Below are positions 1 through 9,014 of a DNA stretch of 49,481 nucleotides, piece by piece. Within the stretch, counting starts at the first letter, position 1, and each line of letters begins with the position of its first letter. Under the pieces are notes generated by a model. The model searched no databases. It saw only the letters and a list, made by a program, of their open reading frames with translations, and had not been told where the DNA came from. Source of the stretch: Anoxynatronum buryatiense (GTDB taxonomy: Bacteria; Bacillota; Clostridia; Peptostreptococcales; Tindalliaceae); contig NZ_FXUF01000020.1 in the NCBI RefSeq assembly GCF_900182905.1, positions 1-49,481 of the forward strand, read 5' to 3'. A program made the translations under genes and the position numbers.

Positions 1-51
<51 letters not shown>

Positions 52-123
52 ATTTTTTTCCCAAACCCAGTCTCTTTTCAGATTCTGGCTTTTTTGGTTC
101 TCTTCGCTTCTTCCTGCTGTTCA

Positions 124-137
124 GTTTTCAAAGAGCT
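124..137 (-). promoter_or_regulatory. boxA-like antitermination site in rRNA leader
   Basis: On the minus strand the leader reads GCTCTTTGAAAAC, close to the boxA sequence of Firmicute rRNA leaders (TGCTCTTT...). It lies between the rrn promoters and the 16S 5' end, where Nus-factor antitermination complexes load. Confidence 0.6.
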
Positions 138-170
138 TTTCGTTTTTCGTTGCTTCGCAGCAACTTTTTA

Positions 171-199
171 AGTATATCATCTTGCTCGTTTGTTGTCAA
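171..199 (-). promoter_or_regulatory. rRNA promoter P2 (proximal)
   Basis: A consensus sigma-A promoter on the minus strand: TTGACA at 194-199, a 17-nt spacer and TATACT at 171-176. The A/T-rich DNA just upstream could serve as an UP element. It is about 120 nt ahead of the 16S 5' end. Confidence 0.85.
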
Positions 200-286
200 C
201 CCAGTATTTGAACTTTTTTTCGTTTGTTCTTTTGAACACCTTGGGGTGACTCATTTTTTTCGCCGGCCGTTTTTGGCGGCTTATAT

Positions 287-315
287 AGAATACCATCCTC
301 TCCCCACGAAGTCAA
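287..315 (-). promoter_or_regulatory. rRNA promoter P1 (distal)
   Basis: A second sigma-A promoter on the minus strand: TTGACT at 310-315, a 17-nt spacer and TATTCT at 287-292. Tandem promoters are normal for rRNA operons. A GC-rich hairpin-forming stretch lies between the two promoters. Confidence 0.75.
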
Positions 316-337
316 GCCTTTTTTTGAAATGAAATTC

Positions 338-393
338 AAAACGCCCTTCCTCATTGGAATCATTGCGATTCATTCAATGCCGAAAGGGCGTTT
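338..393 (-). terminator. Rho-independent terminator after lysS
   Basis: The outer stem AAACGCCCTT / AAGGGCGTTT (338-347 and 384-393) encloses a second nested stem built from CATTG...CAATG and GAATC...GATTC. On the minus strand it comes directly after the lysS stop and separates that operon from the rRNA promoters. Confidence 0.75.
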
Positions 394-413
394 CTTATGC
401 GATTATCGCATTT

Positions 414-1901
414 CTATCGTTCCAGTGGTTTCATCGTGGGGAACAAAATCACATCCCGAATAGAGGGCGAGTCTGTTAACAGCATCACCAGTCGGTCAAT
501 CCCCAGCCCCATACCGCCGGTGGGGGGAAGGCCCACTTCAAGGGCATTAATGAAGTCTTCATCATAGGGATGGGTTTCTTCGTTGCCAGAGGCCTTTTGT
601 TTGACTTGTTCCACAAACCGCTGTTTTTGGTCGATGGGATCATTCAATTCTGAAAAAGCATTGGCAAGTTCCCAGGTATTCACAAAAGCTTCGAACCGAT
701 TGGTCAGCTGCGGATTGTCAGGGTTTCTTTTCGCCAGGGGTGATACCTCAACAGGATGCTGGGTGATGAACGTGGGCTGAATCAGGTTCTTCTCTGCATA
801 GGTTTCAAAAAACGCTGCAATGACCCACCCCTTCGAAAACTCTCCCTCGATTTCAACGCCCCGTTCTTTGCAAAGCGACCGCAACTCTGTTTCAGTTTCG
901 ATGGTGTCAAAATCCACGCCGGCGTACTCCCGACAGGCTTCAATCATTGTCATCCGTTTCCACGGAGGTGCAAAGTCAATTTCCTGGCCCTGATAAGTCA
1001 CCTTCGTGGTTCCCAACGCTTCCATCGTTGCATGAGCCACCAGGTTTTCAGTCAGTTCCATGATCTCTTCGTAGTCGGCATAAGCCTGGTATAATTCAAT
1101 GGAAGTAAATTCAGGGTTGTGTTTAATTGACATCCCTTCGTTACGGAAAATCCGGCCGATTTCATAGACCCGGTCAAAACCACCGACAGTCAGCCTTTTT
1201 AAATGAAGCTCTGTGGCAATCCGCAGGTACATGTCAATATCCAGTGAATTGTGGTGAGTGATGAAGGGTTTTGCGTTGGCTCCCCCGGCCAGTGTATCCA
1301 GAATTGGTGTCTCCACTTCCAGATAGTCACGCTCATCCAGGTAGGCCCGAATGGCTTTAATGATCTTACTGCGCAGTCGAAACACTTTTTTGACTTCCGG
1401 ATTCACGATAAGATCCACATAACGCTGACGGTAGCGGGTGTCTGTATCTTTAAGTCCATGCCATTTTTCCGGCAGGATCTGAAGGGATTTGGACAGCAGT
1501 CGGATCATCTGTGCTTTTAAAGATATTTCGCCTCTTTTGGTTTGAAACAACTCGCCCTGCACTTCAACGATATCACCTATATCGTAATAATGGGTAAAGT
1601 CGGCATATGCAGCTTCACCGATACGGTCTTCACGTACATAGACCTGAATTTGCCCGTCTTTGTCCTGCAGGTTGATGAACGTCGCTTTTCCATGTTCCCG
1701 GCGGGTCATGATCCGACCTGCCATGGTCATCTCAGTTCCTTCCAGGGAGTCGAAATGCTCTTTTACCTGTTGACTGTAGTGGGTCACATCAACCTTTTCC
1801 ACTGAAAATGGATCTTTGCCTGCCGATTTCAAGTGTTCCAGCTTTTCTCTGCGGATAAGCAACAGTTCATTCAGGTTTTTTTCTTCTCCTGGCCCAGTCA
1901 T
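414..1901 (-). CDS. lysS: Lysine--tRNA ligase, class II
   Basis: This enzyme charges tRNA-Lys with lysine in the cytoplasm using ATP. The 495-residue length is normal for bacterial class II LysRS. An N-terminal OB-fold anticodon-binding domain (about residues 55-145) precedes the class II catalytic core. Motif 2 with its arginine (RIFRNEGMS) is near residues 250-258, and motif 3 ([10 protein letters not shown]) lies close to the C-terminus. An AAGGTGA ribosome site precedes the ATG. It is the last gene of a dusB-greA-lysS run, 77 nt after greA, and is followed by a strong terminator and then the rRNA operon; greA-lysS adjacency is common in Firmicutes. Identification is secure. The enzyme is housekeeping and not specific to the lysine-fermentation genes found elsewhere in the window. 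Confidence 0.97.
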   Translation of the reverse strand: MTGPGEEKNLNELLLIRREKLEHLKSAGKDPFSVEKVDVTHYSQQVKEHFDSLEGTEMTMAGRIMTRREHGKATFINLQDKDGQIQVYVREDRIGEAAYADFTHYYDIGDIVEVQGELFQTKRGEISLKAQMIRLLSKSLQILPEKWHGLKDTDTRYRQRYVDLIVNPEVKKVFRLRSKIIKAIRAYLDERDYLEVETPILDTLAGGANAKPFITHHNSLDIDMYLRIATELHLKRLTVGGFDRVYEIGRIFRNEGMSIKHNPEFTSIELYQAYADYEEIMELTENLVAHATMEALGTTKVTYQGQEIDFAPPWKRMTMIEACREYAGVDFDTIETETELRSLCKERGVEIEGEFSKGWVIAAFFETYAEKNLIQPTFITQHPVEVSPLAKRNPDNPQLTNRFEAFVNTWELANAFSELNDPIDQKQRFVEQVKQKASGNEETHPYDEDFINALEVGLPPTGGMGLGIDRLVMLLTDSPSIRDVILFPTMKPLER

Positions 1902-1978
1902 TTCGTCACCTTCTTTGGTTAGTTTCGTATGAGTGCCACTGTCACACCGGTGGTACTCCGATGGCTCCTGAGGCTTCT

Positions 1979-2467
1979 TTAAAGCACTTCTGCCTTTTCG
2001 ATGCGAATCACTTCGTAAACTGTCACACCGTCAGGGATTTGAATCTCCACCTTATCTCCCACCCGGTTTCCCAGCAGGGCTTTCCCCACCGGTGATTCGT
2101 TGGAAATCTTCAACTCGTAGGGGTCTGCTTCTGCAGAGCCGACAATGGTGTACTTGACTTCCTGAGGATCATCGTTTTCTCGCAAATAGACAGTCGATCC
2201 AACACCCACAACATCGGTGCTGATTTCATCTTCATCCAGAATGACTGCTTTTTTCAGCAGGTTTTCAAGTTTCATGATGCGCTCTTCGATTTGTGCCTGT
2301 TCATTCTTGGCTTCATCGTACTCCGAATTTTCGCTGATGTCCCCAAACTCAATGGCCTGCTTAATGCGTGCGGCAATTTCTTTTCGACGTACCGTCTTTA
2401 ACTGTTCCAGCTCAGCTTCAATCTTTTCTTTTCCTTTGATTGTCAAGATCGTTTCTTTACTCACCAT
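1979..2467 (-). CDS. greA: Transcription elongation factor GreA
   Basis: GreA binds backtracked RNA polymerase and stimulates cleavage of the transcript 3' end so that elongation resumes. From the ATG at 2467 the protein is 162 residues, the usual GreA length. Residues 1-75 form the antiparallel coiled coil, including the acidic tip segment ([17 protein letters not shown]). The remainder is the FKBP-like polymerase-binding domain with the PVGKALLG motif. The reading frame stays open further upstream to 2614, but a GGGAG ribosome site sits 8 nt or so before the 2467 ATG and family alignments begin at this MVSKE, so the extension is rejected. It lies between dusB and lysS on the same strand. 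Confidence 0.96.
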   Translation of the reverse strand: MVSKETILTIKGKEKIEAELEQLKTVRRKEIAARIKQAIEFGDISENSEYDEAKNEQAQIEERIMKLENLLKKAVILDEDEISTDVVGVGSTVYLRENDDPQEVKYTIVGSAEADPYELKISNESPVGKALLGNRVGDKVEIQIPDGVTVYEVIRIEKAEVL

Positions 2468-2566
2468 GGTCTTTCGCTCCCTTGCATATAATCTTCCGCT
2501 TTGAAATCTTTCATTTCTGCATTTTTTCCCACTGCTGTATTGATTTATATCTGAGCATAAAGCAAG

Positions 2567-2589
2567 AAACACTGATATGCTCAGTGTTT
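2567..2589 (-). terminator. Hairpin between dusB and greA, weak terminator candidate
   Basis: A perfect 9-bp inverted repeat (AAACACTGA / TCAGTGTTT, 5-nt loop) lies just past the dusB stop. The following minus-strand sequence (TTTCTTGCTTTAT) is only moderately T-rich, so read-through into greA is likely. The rest of this 160-nt gap shows no convincing promoter. Confidence 0.4.
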
Positions 2590-2629
2590 GGACGGGTTTC
2601 TTATTCTTACCCATTATAAGGCAGTGATA

Positions 2630-3622
2630 TCATCTTGTCAAGCAACACAAGTCCTTCAACAGATAGTCCGAAAGCAGCTTCAACATGTCAGCCGCTGTTT
2701 CTGCACGGTTAATTTGATGGCGAATCACCGCAGAGCCGGGAAGCCCCTTTGTGTACCAGGCTGCGTGCTTGCGCATTTCCTTCACTGCAATCCACTCACC
2801 TTTGTAACTGGTGACCAACTGGAGATGTTGCTTCAGCACATCATAAATTTCTGAACCATCTGGCTGTTTTCCCTCATGCTCATGCTTCAGCAAGCCCAGC
2901 ACGTCCCTGAAAATCCACGGATTACCCTGCGCTCCCCTGCCCACCATCACACCGTCACAGCCGGTTTCATCCACCATGCGCAGCACCGCCTCCGCTGAAA
3001 AAAGATCTCCGTTTCCAATAACCGGAATTTGGACGGCCTCTTTCACCTGGCGAATGATCTCCCAGTCGGCCTCTCCTGCATAAAACTGATCCCGGGTTCT
3101 ACCGTGCACCGTCACAGCCGATGCTCCATTGGCTTCGGCAATGCGAGCCATTTCCAGCGCATTCACCTCGTTCTCCTGCCAGCCTTTTCTTATTTTGACC
3201 GTCACTGGTTTGACACTGGCTTCTGCCACCGCCCGGATAATGCGGCCAGCTTTTTCAGGTTCTCTCATCAGTGCCGCACCGTCGCCATTTTTAACAATTT
3301 TAGGAGCAGGGCACCCCATGTTGATATCCAGAAAGGCATGGGGCATTTCATTCAGCTTATCTGCCGCCCAGGCCATGATTTTTTCATCGGATCCAAATAT
3401 CTGAATTCCCACCGGCGTTTCTTCAGGATGTGTCTGCATTAATTCGTGAGATTTATCATCTTTATAATAGAGGCCTTTGGCGCTGACCATTTCTGTGATA
3501 ACCATGCCGCATCCCATCTGTTTGCAGATACGCCGAAAGGCAAGGTCGGTAATGCCCGCCATCGGGGCCAGTATGACGGGAACGGGGATGATGATGTGAC
3601 CAATTGCTAAAGGGTTGAGCAC
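2630..3622 (-). CDS. dusB: tRNA-dihydrouridine synthase (DusB family)
   Basis: This flavoenzyme reduces specific uridines of tRNA to dihydrouridine using FMN and NADPH. The 330-residue protein shows the TIM-barrel FMN-binding start (APMAGITDLAFRR, residues 19-31) and the catalytic cysteine in DINMGCPAP (Cys104). Later come the VTVHGRTR and IPVIGNGD segments, the latter binding FMN phosphate, and a C-terminal helical tRNA-binding domain. The start is a GTG at 3622 with AGGAGG 8 nt upstream. It is followed at 160 nt by greA. DusB rather than DusA/C is inferred from the Firmicute dusB-greA-lysS arrangement and overall sequence character. Confidence 0.93.
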   Translation of the reverse strand: MLNPLAIGHIIIPVPVILAPMAGITDLAFRRICKQMGCGMVITEMVSAKGLYYKDDKSHELMQTHPEETPVGIQIFGSDEKIMAWAADKLNEMPHAFLDINMGCPAPKIVKNGDGAALMREPEKAGRIIRAVAEASVKPVTVKIRKGWQENEVNALEMARIAEANGASAVTVHGRTRDQFYAGEADWEIIRQVKEAVQIPVIGNGDLFSAEAVLRMVDETGCDGVMVGRGAQGNPWIFRDVLGLLKHEHEGKQPDGSEIYDVLKQHLQLVTSYKGEWIAVKEMRKHAAWYTKGLPGSAVIRHQINRAETAADMLKLLSDYLLKDLCCLTR

Positions 3623-3824
3623 GGCTTTTTCCTCCTGCTCTGTCGCATGTTACCCACCGACAGCATTGATTTTTGCCTGTCAATTGTAACCGATCCCCCT
3701 CATTTTCGCAAGTCATGCCCTCCATATGATGTTGATTTCCTCTCCGCCGGCAATCTGCATGCTTGTGAAGTCACACAAAGCCCTATCCCCGACGCATTCT
3801 TCACGACCATCGTCCTGCAGGTGT

Positions 3825-4652
3825 CTATGCGTATTGCTCTGCCTCCTGGCGAAGCTGCCTGATAATCGTGTCCAGCGACTGGATTGCTTCGTTCACCTCT
3901 GCCGACGATGCCACTTGATCCTTTGCTGTCAGCCTGATTTGTTCCACTTCCTCTGCTATCCGCCGGTTAATCTCGCGAATATCTTTCATGATCTTTTCGA
4001 TGTTTTCAACCGATTCATTGGTCGATACCGCCAGTTTGCGAATCTCATCTGCCACCACGGCAAATCCTTTGCCAGAATCGCCCGATCTGGCCGCTTCGAT
4101 GGATGCATTCAGGCCCAGCAAGTTTGACTGGCTTGATATTTTTTTAATCATTTCTGTGATTTCTTCAGTCGTATCAGCTTGCCTGAGCGCTGTTTGGGTC
4201 ATCTTCTCCAGCGTGTCTCCCGTTTCCAAAAGCTCATCTGCCTTGGTTGTCATGCGCCCGGAAGACTCTTCAAGTGTTTCGATCCCTGTTGCAATGGTTT
4301 CTGCCATCTGCAGCAACCGTTCCTGATGTTCAGTGGAGACAAGATACACCACCCCGCCCACCACTTCAGCACCTTCAAAAACCGGTGTTGCCAAAGCAAT
4401 GTACGGAAAACCGAACAATTCTTTCCCCATTCGCTGACTCATAGGTTTTCCGATTTGCATGGATTGGCTGACAACCGTTTCCTTCTTTATGGCATCTCCG
4501 GCTTTCACGGGAAAACGCAGCGCCTCACCCGGGAAAAACCCCAGGTATTTTTCTCTGTCGCACACTGCAATGGCCACATCTGTCATACTCAAATGCTTCG
4601 CATAGGGTGCCGTCTCTAAAAATGCCTGCATCATCTGCGAACTGTTCTTCAC
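3825..4652 (-). CDS. Soluble methyl-accepting chemotaxis-type signalling protein
   Basis: A 275-residue protein with an N-terminal sensor of about 110 residues that resembles a small cache/PAS-like fold ([19 protein letters not shown]; later [17 protein letters not shown]). It is followed by a coiled coil and a short MCP signalling domain. The conserved hairpin tip region is visible ([19 protein letters not shown], about residues 172-190), followed by [14 protein letters not shown]. No transmembrane segment is seen, so it should be cytoplasmic. Such proteins normally dock on CheA/CheW, but the C-terminal signalling part is short, so another partner is possible. The start is a GTG at 4652 with GGGGG 7 nt upstream. 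It stands alone between dusB and the CoA-transferase operon; the signal it senses cannot be told from sequence. Confidence 0.85.
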   Translation of the reverse strand: MKNSSQMMQAFLETAPYAKHLSMTDVAIAVCDREKYLGFFPGEALRFPVKAGDAIKKETVVSQSMQIGKPMSQRMGKELFGFPYIALATPVFEGAEVVGGVVYLVSTEHQERLLQMAETIATGIETLEESSGRMTTKADELLETGDTLEKMTQTALRQADTTEEITEMIKKISSQSNLLGLNASIEAARSGDSGKGFAVVADEIRKLAVSTNESVENIEKIMKDIREINRRIAEEVEQIRLTAKDQVASSAEVNEAIQSLDTIIRQLRQEAEQYA

Positions 4653-4727
4653 ATCAGGTCCCCCTTTTTGGACAAATGGCGTATATGTACACTTGCTTTG
4701 ATGTTTGCTGAAATGCTTTTGAATGGG

Positions 4728-4756
4728 CGAAAAGCCCCGCGCTTTTCACAGGGCTT
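4728..4756 (-). terminator. Terminator of the CoA-transferase/permease/dehydrogenase operon
   Basis: On the minus strand an AAGCCC...GGGGCTTTT stem-loop (arms at about 4731-4736 and 4750-4755) is followed by a short T-run. It lies about 150 nt after the dehydrogenase stop, beyond a long AAAG-rich tract. Confidence 0.6.
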
Positions 4757-4760
4757 CTCT

Positions 4761-4841
4761 TCCTCTTTCTTTCTTTCTTTACTTCTTTACTTCTTTACTT
4801 TCTTTCTTTCTTTCTTTACTTCTTTACTTCTTTACTTTCTT
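4761..4841 (-). repeat. Polypyrimidine microsatellite (TTTC / TTTACTTC units)
   Basis: About 80 nt made almost only of CTTT and CTTTA units, arranged as two similar blocks of TTTC followed by TTTACTTC. On the minus strand it forms an AAAG-rich 3' untranslated stretch between the dehydrogenase stop codon and the operon terminator. No gene is visible in the 4653-4900 gap. Confidence 0.85.
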
Positions 4842-4900
4842 GAAAATCTTTCAAATGATCGCCTGATCGCCACCAGCCTTATAGTTAATCACTTAAACCT

Positions 4901-5641
4901 CTACAATACAACGCCTCCGTCCACACTCAGTACGGTGCCCGTTATGAAACCCGCTTCATCAGATGCCAGCCACGCATATGCGTGAGCAATATCTTCAGGG
5001 GTGCCGAGGCGTTTCAGCGGCGACTTGTCTTTCATCATATCCAGCACATTTTCGGGCATTTTTTGTACCATAGGCGTCAGGATGAACCCTGGTGCCACCG
5101 CATTCACCCGAATGCCATTTTTCCCCAGTTCTTTTGCCCAGGTTTTTGTCATGCCGATGACACCCCACTTGGTGGCAGCGTAATTGGTTTGCCCGAAATT
5201 ACCATAAACACCCACCACAGAGGAAGCATTGAGAATCACTCCGCCGCCCTGCTCAATCATTTGCGGAATCACCAGCTGAGCGCAGTTGAACACGCCCTTC
5301 AGATTGATGTCGATCACTTTATCAAAATCTGCCTCTGCCATTTTTTTCAACTGGGCATCTGCTGTAATACCGGCGTTGTTCACCAGCACGTCGATCCGGC
5401 CCCATTGCCCAATCACATCATCCACCATTTTTTGAATGGTCTGCCGATCTGTTACATCGACTTCATACGCCAGCTTATCAGCTCCCATTTTTGTCAGTTC
5501 ATCCAACGTTTCCTGCAACATTTCCAGACTCAAATCGCACACGACGACCCGCGCGCCTTCCCGTGCATACTGATAGGCGGTTGCCTGTCCAATTCCTCTG
5601 GCTGCACCGGTGATGATACCGACTTTACCCTTTAGTTTCAT
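4901..5641 (-). CDS. SDR-family 3-oxoacyl/acetoacetyl reductase or 3-hydroxybutyrate dehydrogenase
   Basis: A 246-residue classical short-chain dehydrogenase/reductase. The cofactor motif TGAARGIG is near residues 10-17, NNAG near 88-91, the catalytic Ser in NASS near 138 and YAATK near 152-156. The sequence resembles FabG and acetoacetyl-CoA reductases. Because it is the third gene after a CoA-transferase and a GntP-type permease, a role in reducing acetoacetyl-CoA or oxidising 3-hydroxybutyrate is more likely than fatty acid synthesis; that is inference. The ATG at 5641 is chosen because AGGAGG lies 8 nt upstream; the nearer upstream ATG (5647) overlaps this site too closely. D206-like specificity residues are not diagnostic, so the substrate remains open. 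Confidence 0.88.
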   Translation of the reverse strand: MKLKGKVGIITGAARGIGQATAYQYAREGARVVVCDLSLEMLQETLDELTKMGADKLAYEVDVTDRQTIQKMVDDVIGQWGRIDVLVNNAGITADAQLKKMAEADFDKVIDINLKGVFNCAQLVIPQMIEQGGGVILNASSVVGVYGNFGQTNYAATKWGVIGMTKTWAKELGKNGIRVNAVAPGFILTPMVQKMPENVLDMMKDKSPLKRLGTPEDIAHAYAWLASDEAGFITGTVLSVDGGVVL

Positions 5642-5725
5642 GTTCATTTCCTCCTTTGGAATATTCCCTTCGGATGTGTGTTGATGATTTTGGAACAACT
5701 CTCTGATCCAAACGAATGCTGCTGT

Positions 5726-7027
5726 TTAAACTAGGCCGATGCTTGCCAGAATAATGGCAACGATAACTGCCAGAATGGGAATGGCTGTTCCCACCATGAA
5801 GATATCTTTATAGGAGTCTTTATGGGTCATGGCAGTTACGGCCAGCAGCGTCAGCACCGCACCGTTGTGCGGAAGTGTATCCAACCCGCCGCTGGAGAGG
5901 GAAGCAACTCGATGGAAAGCTTCTGGCGAAATACCCGTGGCAACGGCGATTTCCATGTATCTTTCTCCCAAGGCCGCCAAAGCGATTCCCATACCGCCGG
6001 AGGCAGAACCCGTGGCTCCTGCCAGTATATTAACCGATACTGCCTGAGAAACCAGGGGATTTCCCGGAATTCCCATCACCAGATCTGTCAGGGTTTCAAA
6101 TCCGGGTACCGCACGAACAACGGCTCCAAATCCAACTGCTGCACTGGTATTGATAATCGCCAAGACAGAGCCGGAGGCACCGGCATTGATGGTTTTGACT
6201 TTTTCAGTCAGCCGGTTATAGTTCAGGGCAATGGCCAGCAGGATTCCTGCTGTCAACGCAATGATAATGTCCACATCCCGGTCAATGATCATAGGAACCA
6301 CATTGAGAATCAGGATGACTGCCAACAGGGGAAGTGATGATAAAACAGGGCTGGGAAGACTTGTCACATCTATATCTGCCAGTTTTTCACTTGGTTCGGT
6401 GAAGCCTTCACCGGCAGCCGTCAGCTTCCGTTCTGCATAAGTCATCCACACCATGCCAACACCCAGCATCACCAGCGCACCTGCCACCCCCATAATGGGC
6501 GCTGCCGTTGGTGTGGTACCATAATATTGCATGGGAATCAGGTTTTGAATCTGCGGTGTTCCCGGAATGGCCGTCATGGTAAAGGTGAAGGAACCAAGGG
6601 CGATGGATCCGGGGATCAGCTTGCGGGACAGATTGGCTTCACGAAAGAGAGCCAGTGCCAGGGGATACATGGCAAAGACAACCACAAAGAGGGAAACACC
6701 GCCATAGGTCAGTACTGCACAACCCATGACCACAGCAAAGATCGCCCGTTTAGTTCCGATTTTGGCGGTAATCCAGTGAGCCACCGCCCGGGCTGCGCCT
6801 GAATCATCCATAATTTTGCCGAAGATCGCGCCCAGCATAAAGACAGGAAACCAGGCTTTGGCAAACCCTACAAAGCCACCCATGTAGGCTTCCCTGTAAG
6901 CTTCAATCAGGTTTAAGCCTCCTGTTAGAGCCACAATTCCGGCGCAGATGGGGGCAATCCAGATGATGGACATTCCTCGATAGGCTAAATACATCAACAA
7001 TGCCAGACCAATAATGATTCCAATCAT
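5726..7027 (-). CDS. GntP-family permease (organic acid transporter)
   Basis: A very hydrophobic 433-residue protein with about 12 predicted membrane spans, matching the GntP/gluconate-permease family (for example AKAWFPVFMLGAIFGKIMDDSGAA near residues 60-85 and GALVMLGVGMVWM). Family members import gluconate, citrate-like or short hydroxy/keto acids by ion symport. Here it sits between a CoA-transferase and a 3-hydroxyacyl-type dehydrogenase. A short-chain substrate such as 3-hydroxybutyrate, acetoacetate or butyrate is therefore the best guess; the coupling ion could be Na+ or H+. The ATG at 7027 is preceded by AAGGAGGAG; the reading frame extends six codons further but would overlap that site. 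It is 27 nt after the CoA-transferase stop and belongs to the same sigma-54-driven transcript. Confidence 0.88.
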   Translation of the reverse strand: MIGIIIGLALLMYLAYRGMSIIWIAPICAGIVALTGGLNLIEAYREAYMGGFVGFAKAWFPVFMLGAIFGKIMDDSGAARAVAHWITAKIGTKRAIFAVVMGCAVLTYGGVSLFVVVFAMYPLALALFREANLSRKLIPGSIALGSFTFTMTAIPGTPQIQNLIPMQYYGTTPTAAPIMGVAGALVMLGVGMVWMTYAERKLTAAGEGFTEPSEKLADIDVTSLPSPVLSSLPLLAVILILNVVPMIIDRDVDIIIALTAGILLAIALNYNRLTEKVKTINAGASGSVLAIINTSAAVGFGAVVRAVPGFETLTDLVMGIPGNPLVSQAVSVNILAGATGSASGGMGIALAALGERYMEIAVATGISPEAFHRVASLSSGGLDTLPHNGAVLTLLAVTAMTHKDSYKDIFMVGTAIPILAVIVAIILASIGLV

Positions 7028-7054
7028 GTTTCTCTCCTCCTTCATTTTTGTTGA

Positions 7055-8623
7055 CTATGCTTCACCATTCAATGAAAAGTTCATTTTTTCGGGTTTAAAA
7101 ATCCGTTCATCCATCAACTTGAGATCTTCCGCCACCACCGGTTTGAATTCCATGAGATCCAGAATATCCTTTTGAAGATCAACTCCCGGTGCTATTTCAA
7201 TCAGGCATAGCCCTTCGGGGCTTAGCTGGAAGACTGCCCGCTCAGTGACATATAACACCGGTTGTGCCACCTCCACTGCATACTCGCCGCTGAAAGTGAT
7301 TTGTTCCACCTGTTTCAGGAATTTGACAAACTTGCCTTCCTGTATGATATTGAGTTTACCATCAACAGCTTCCTGTTTCAGACCGCCGGCTGTAAAGGTG
7401 CCGCAAAAAACGACTTTTTTGGCATTTTGGGTGATGTTGATAAAGCCTCCAGGCCCGGTTATTTTGGGCCCAAACTTGCTGACATTGATATTCCCCGTCT
7501 CATCACACTGGGCCAGACCCAAAAATGCCACGTCGAGGCCGCCGCCATCATAAAAGTCAAACTGGTTGGGCTGGTCGATGATGGCCACAGGGTTGGTGGC
7601 TGCTCCGAAGCTGAGGCCGCCTGCGGGAATCCCCCCAATGGGGCCCGGTTCGACAGTCAGCACCATTTGATCTCCCACACCTTCTTCATTAGCTACCACT
7701 GCCACCCCTTCAGGCATTCCAATCCCCAGATTCACCACCGCGCTGGGAACCAGTTCCATGAGCGCCCTGCGGGCAATGATTTTCCGCTCATCCAACGGCA
7801 ATGGTTTGACTGAAGAAACCGGCACCTGAATGCGTCCGGTATACCCTTCGTTGAACTGCTCTGCAAAGGTTTGCATGTGGTTGCGCATATCTTCCACTTC
7901 CACGATGGTATCCACATAAATTCCCGGTATTTTCACCATCCAGGGATTAAGGCTTCCCGCCTTGACCACCTTTTCCACCTGGACAATCACCCGCCCGCCG
8001 GAGTTTTTGCACGCCTGGGCGATTGAAAGCACCTCCAGTGATCCCGCTTCCTTCTCCATGGTGACGTTGCCGTTTTCATCGGCATAGGTTCCCCGCAGCA
8101 ACGCCACATGGATGGGAAATGTTTTATACATCAGATATTCCCGTCCACCCAAATCAACCACTTCCACCAAATCTTCCGTTGTTATCTCATTTAGCTTTCC
8201 GCCTTCAATGCGCGGGTCAACAAACGTTTTTAATCCAACATGGGTAATGGTTCCCGGTTTTCCTGCCGCAATATCCCGAAAGAGATGGGCAATGACACCC
8301 TGAGGAAAGGTGTATCCTTCAATTTTGTTTTCCAGGGCCAGCTTCTGTACTTTTGGTGCCAGACCCCAGTGAGCTCCCACAACACGTTTCAAAAGACCTT
8401 CGTGACCAAAGTGGTTGACCCCCCGGTCTTTTCCATCCCCTTGCCCGGCACAATAGGTCAACGTCAAGTTTCGTGGCTCGCCCGTTTCAACAAAACGATT
8501 TTCAAGGGCAATTTCAAGTTCTTCCGGCACGGCATTGCCCACAAATCCTCCCGTCGCCACTGTACAATCCGACGGTATCAGCTTTACCGCTTCAGCTGCA
8601 CTCAGAAATTTTGGTGCCATCAT
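7055..8623 (-). CDS. Acyl-CoA:acetate/propionate CoA-transferase (family I, COG4670 type)
   Basis: The enzyme moves CoA between short-chain acyl-CoAs and free acids. At 522 residues it has the fused alpha-beta architecture of the propionate/3-ketoacid CoA-transferase group (YdiF/Pct-like). The N-terminal half holds the [12 protein letters not shown] glycine motif (about residues 24-35). The C-terminal half holds [10 protein letters not shown] and the catalytic glutamate in VEPGPIGG (Glu325), which forms the glutamyl-CoA thioester. The start chosen is the first ATG of an ATG-ATG pair at 8623, with GGAGG 7 nt upstream; the 19-codon upstream extension runs through the sigma-54 promoter and is rejected. 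First gene of the operon with the permease and dehydrogenase. It may activate propionate, acetoacetate or 3-hydroxybutyrate; which one cannot be read from sequence. Confidence 0.93.
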   Translation of the reverse strand: MMAPKFLSAAEAVKLIPSDCTVATGGFVGNAVPEELEIALENRFVETGEPRNLTLTYCAGQGDGKDRGVNHFGHEGLLKRVVGAHWGLAPKVQKLALENKIEGYTFPQGVIAHLFRDIAAGKPGTITHVGLKTFVDPRIEGGKLNEITTEDLVEVVDLGGREYLMYKTFPIHVALLRGTYADENGNVTMEKEAGSLEVLSIAQACKNSGGRVIVQVEKVVKAGSLNPWMVKIPGIYVDTIVEVEDMRNHMQTFAEQFNEGYTGRIQVPVSSVKPLPLDERKIIARRALMELVPSAVVNLGIGMPEGVAVVANEEGVGDQMVLTVEPGPIGGIPAGGLSFGAATNPVAIIDQPNQFDFYDGGGLDVAFLGLAQCDETGNINVSKFGPKITGPGGFINITQNAKKVVFCGTFTAGGLKQEAVDGKLNIIQEGKFVKFLKQVEQITFSGEYAVEVAQPVLYVTERAVFQLSPEGLCLIEIAPGVDLQKDILDLMEFKPVVAEDLKLMDERIFKPEKMNFSLNGEA

Positions 8624-8655
8624 GATCCCTCCTCCATATTGATAAGGGATAAAAT

Positions 8656-8672
8656 TGCAATCTTTGTGCCAA
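8656..8672 (-). promoter_or_regulatory. Sigma-54 (-24/-12) promoter of the CoA-transferase operon
   Basis: The minus strand reads TTGGCAC-N5-TTGCA, an essentially perfect -24/-12 element with the invariant GG and GC spaced correctly. The predicted start is near 8644, giving a very short leader before the GGAGG ribosome site of the CoA-transferase. An activator gene of the sigma-54 class lies directly upstream. Confidence 0.9.
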
Positions 8673-8777
8673 TCCGGCAAAACGTCTCAAAATAATCTGT
8701 TTTACTGATCTATTTGTGCTTCCAAATATTTTCAACGCCCGTTTTAAGAAGGTGTTGAGATCATTTCACCGGCCTCA

Positions 8778-8817
8778 AAAAAGAAACAGCCACCAATATA
8801 TCGGCAGACTGTTTCTC
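8778..8817 (-). terminator. Terminator downstream of the sigma-54 activator gene
   Basis: Inverted repeat AGAAACAG / CTGTTTCT (8783-8790 and 8810-8817), extended by GCC/GGC-type pairs, with TTTTTT following on the minus strand. It lies about 200 nt after the activator stop and just ahead of the sigma-54 promoter, so it insulates the two units. Confidence 0.7.
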
Positions 8818-8952
8818 TTGATAATTTTTTGACTTTTCTTGGATGTTGCATTGTTTTGACAAATAAGCATTATTTTGTTCACTTTATGTACATTCGCAGT
8901 TATCGACAACACATCAAAGTGCTTTCCAATGAAGGTTCATCCCTTGCAGATC

Positions 8953-8969
8953 AAGGAAAACGATTCCTT
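8953..8969. promoter_or_regulatory. Candidate activator-binding palindrome (UAS)
   Basis: A 6-5-6 perfect palindrome, AAGGAA-AACGA-TTCCTT, lies roughly 285 nt upstream of the sigma-54 promoter, a plausible distance for an enhancer site. The 390-nt gap 8624-9014 otherwise holds only the sigma-54 promoter and a terminator; no gene is seen. The assignment is speculative. Confidence 0.25.
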
Positions 8970-9014
8970 TTGATGGTTCAGTGTTCCAATTGTCCATTTT
9001 TCATACACCGAACA

